NCBI RefSeq assembly: GCF_043643765.1
Contig: NZ_JBHZSP010000004.1
Span: forward strand, 124,001-188,000
DNA from: Marinomonas posidonica_A
GTDB taxonomy: Bacteria > Pseudomonadota > Gammaproteobacteria > Pseudomonadales > Marinomonadaceae
Length of the DNA: 64,000 nucleotides
Direction of reading: 5' to 3'
In this document: positions 62,960 through 64,000 of the stretch, one piece after another
Position numbering within the stretch: position 1 is the stretch's first letter
How the letters are laid out: each line of letters starts with the position of its first letter
Notes under the pieces: model-generated
Database searches by the model: none
What the model was told of the DNA's origin: nothing
The model's input: the letters and a program-made list of their open reading frames with translations, nothing else
Position numbers and translations under genes: made by a program

Positions 62960-64000
62960 TTAGCCTTTGATTACTTGAGCAATGGCTTCACACAAAGGGG
63001 CCATATTATCGTGCGTCATGCCCGCTACGTTAATACGTCCAGATCCGACAATGTAAATCCCGAACTCATTACGCAATTGGTTGACTTGATCTGGCGTTAA
63101 TCCAGAGAAAGAGAACATACCTTGCTGCTGTGAGATGAAAGAAAAATCTTGTTCTACGCCTTTCGCTCTCAAGGTATTCACAAACAGGCTGCGCATTTCA
63201 TGAATTCGTGTGCGCATGGTATCCAATTCGCTCTCCCATAAAGCATACAGCTCAGCGTCGTTCAAAATTTCAGCAACCACCGCTGAACCATGAGAAGGCG
63301 GGTTCGAGTAATTGGTGCGGATACAGCGCTTGATTTGAGTGAAAGCCGATTCCGCTTGCTCACTGGTTTCACAGACAATGGTTAATGCCCCAACACGTTC
63401 ATTATATAAGCCAAAGTTCTTAGAGAAAGAACTGGCAATCATCATTTCAGGCACATGATCCAAGAAGGTTCTTAGGCCTTGGGCATCGTCGTTTAAGCTT
63501 TGTCCGAAACCTTGGTAAGCAAAATCAAACAGTGCTAAGAAACCTTGCTTACTGCAGAGCTTCGCTAACTGATACCACTGCTCTGGCGTTGGGTCGATAC
63601 CGGTTGGGTTGTGACAACAGCCGTGAAATAACACCACATCGCCTTCAGGTACTTGCGATAGGCTAGCGAGCATGGCTTCAAAGTCTAATGTTTTGCTGTC
63701 AGCGTTATAGTACGAGTAACTGCCTACTTCTAAACCGACTGATTGGAAAACCGATTGGTGGTTTGCCCATGTTGGGTTGCTGACCCAAATAGTGGCTTCA
63801 GGAAGGTGTTTTTTAATGAATTCAGCCGCAACGCGAAGGGCACCAGTACCACCAGGAGTATGGGCAGTCTGAGCAAGTTGCTTGCTAATAATCGGGTGAC
63901 CTTCACCAAACAATAAGGTTTGTACGGCACTGCGGTAATTAGGTCTACCTTCAATGCTTAAATAGGTTTTTGATGTTTCCTGGAACAACAAACGCTCTTC
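62960..64000 (-). CDS. tyrB: Aspartate/aromatic amino acid aminotransferase, 5' end missing
   Basis: A fragment of about 346 codons, open to the right edge; the full family length is near 396 residues, so about 50 N-terminal residues lie outside. The frame at the edge reads EERLLFQETSKTYLSIEG, matching the family. HGCCHNPTG, the PLP-lysine segment SSFSKNFGLYNERVG and NYSNPPSHG are intact. It transfers the amino group between aspartate or aromatic amino acids and 2-oxoglutarate. AspC versus TyrB specificity cannot be decided from the fragment. Confidence 0.9.
   Translation of the reverse strand, partial: EERLLFQETSKTYLSIEGRPNYRSAVQTLLFGEGHPIISKQLAQTAHTPGGTGALRVAAEFIKKHLPEATIWVSNPTWANHQSVFQSVGLEVGSYSYYNADSKTLDFEAMLASLSQVPEGDVVLFHGCCHNPTGIDPTPEQWYQLAKLCSKQGFLALFDFAYQGFGQSLNDDAQGLRTFLDHVPEMMIASSFSKNFGLYNERVGALTIVCETSEQAESAFTQIKRCIRTNYSNPPSHGSAVVAEILNDAELYALWESELDTMRTRIHEMRSLFVNTLRAKGVEQDFSFISQQQGMFSFSGLTPDQVNQLRNEFGIYIVGSGRINVAGMTHDNMAPLCEAIAQVIKG

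Overview
The window looks like the chromosomal origin region of a marine gammaproteobacterium of the Oceanospirillales, most like Marinomonas. This rests on gene order (gyrB-recF-dnaN-dnaA / rpmH-rnpA-yidC-mnmE ... mnmG-rsmG-parA-parB-atpIBEFHAGDC), a moderate GC content, several TRAP transporters, and an AcuR/AcuI pair of the kind used in acrylate/DMSP metabolism. The genus is an inference; no rRNA or tRNA gene was seen.

Layout. (1) 1-5.9 kb: a hexuronate/D-mannonate catabolic operon on the minus strand (ManD-type dehydratase, zinc dehydrogenase, TRAP dctP-dctQ-dctM, the last cut by the window edge). It is divergent from an UxuR-like GntR regulator, with three copies of a TTGGCATACCAA operator between them, followed by a LysR regulator. 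(2) 6.2-11.6 kb: a chemoreceptor and a second TRAP operon. (3) 11.7-16.7 kb: a stand-alone fabF/tetR pair, an octamer tandem repeat, a parS site inside a perfect 52-bp palindrome, cysQ, hslR and dprA. (4) 16.9-24.5 kb: def-fmt-rsmB-trkA-trkH-ybaK-gmhB, with two further parS-like sites. (5) 24.5-30.9 kb: an iron/siderophore locus (MFS permease, Rob-like AraC regulator, TonB receptor, FhuF-type reductase, two Fur-box-like sites) and a QorB quinone reductase. (6) 30.9-41.5 kb: gyrB-recF-dnaN-dnaA, a DnaA-box-rich intergenic region (candidate oriC), rpmH-rnpA-yidC-mnmE. (7) 41.5-44.4 kb: an inserted acuR-acuI-glycerate kinase cassette with two TAGAC-N5-GTCTA operators. (8) 44.4-56.6 kb: a second AT-rich region with DnaA boxes, then mnmG-rsmG-parA-parB and the complete ATP synthase operon. 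(9) 56.7-64 kb: a TrmB-like regulator, tcdA-yqfB, csdA-csdE, a MocR-like regulator, a cytoplasmic DsbA-like protein and a 5'-truncated aromatic/aspartate aminotransferase.

How it fits together. The core is replication initiation (dnaA, dnaN, recF, gyrB), origin segregation (parAB with parS), translation and tRNA modification (rpmH, rnpA, mnmE, mnmG, rsmG, def, fmt, rsmB, tcdA) and energy (atp). Accessory modules between these blocks take up and degrade sugar acids, import iron-siderophore complexes, and detoxify electrophiles (acuI, qorB). The most unusual signals are parS sites built into transcription terminators next to an octamer repeat, two DnaA-box clusters on either side of rpmH-mnmE and acuRI-garK, the acuRI-glycerate kinase cassette, and a siderophore locus with an MFS permease but no ABC transporter.
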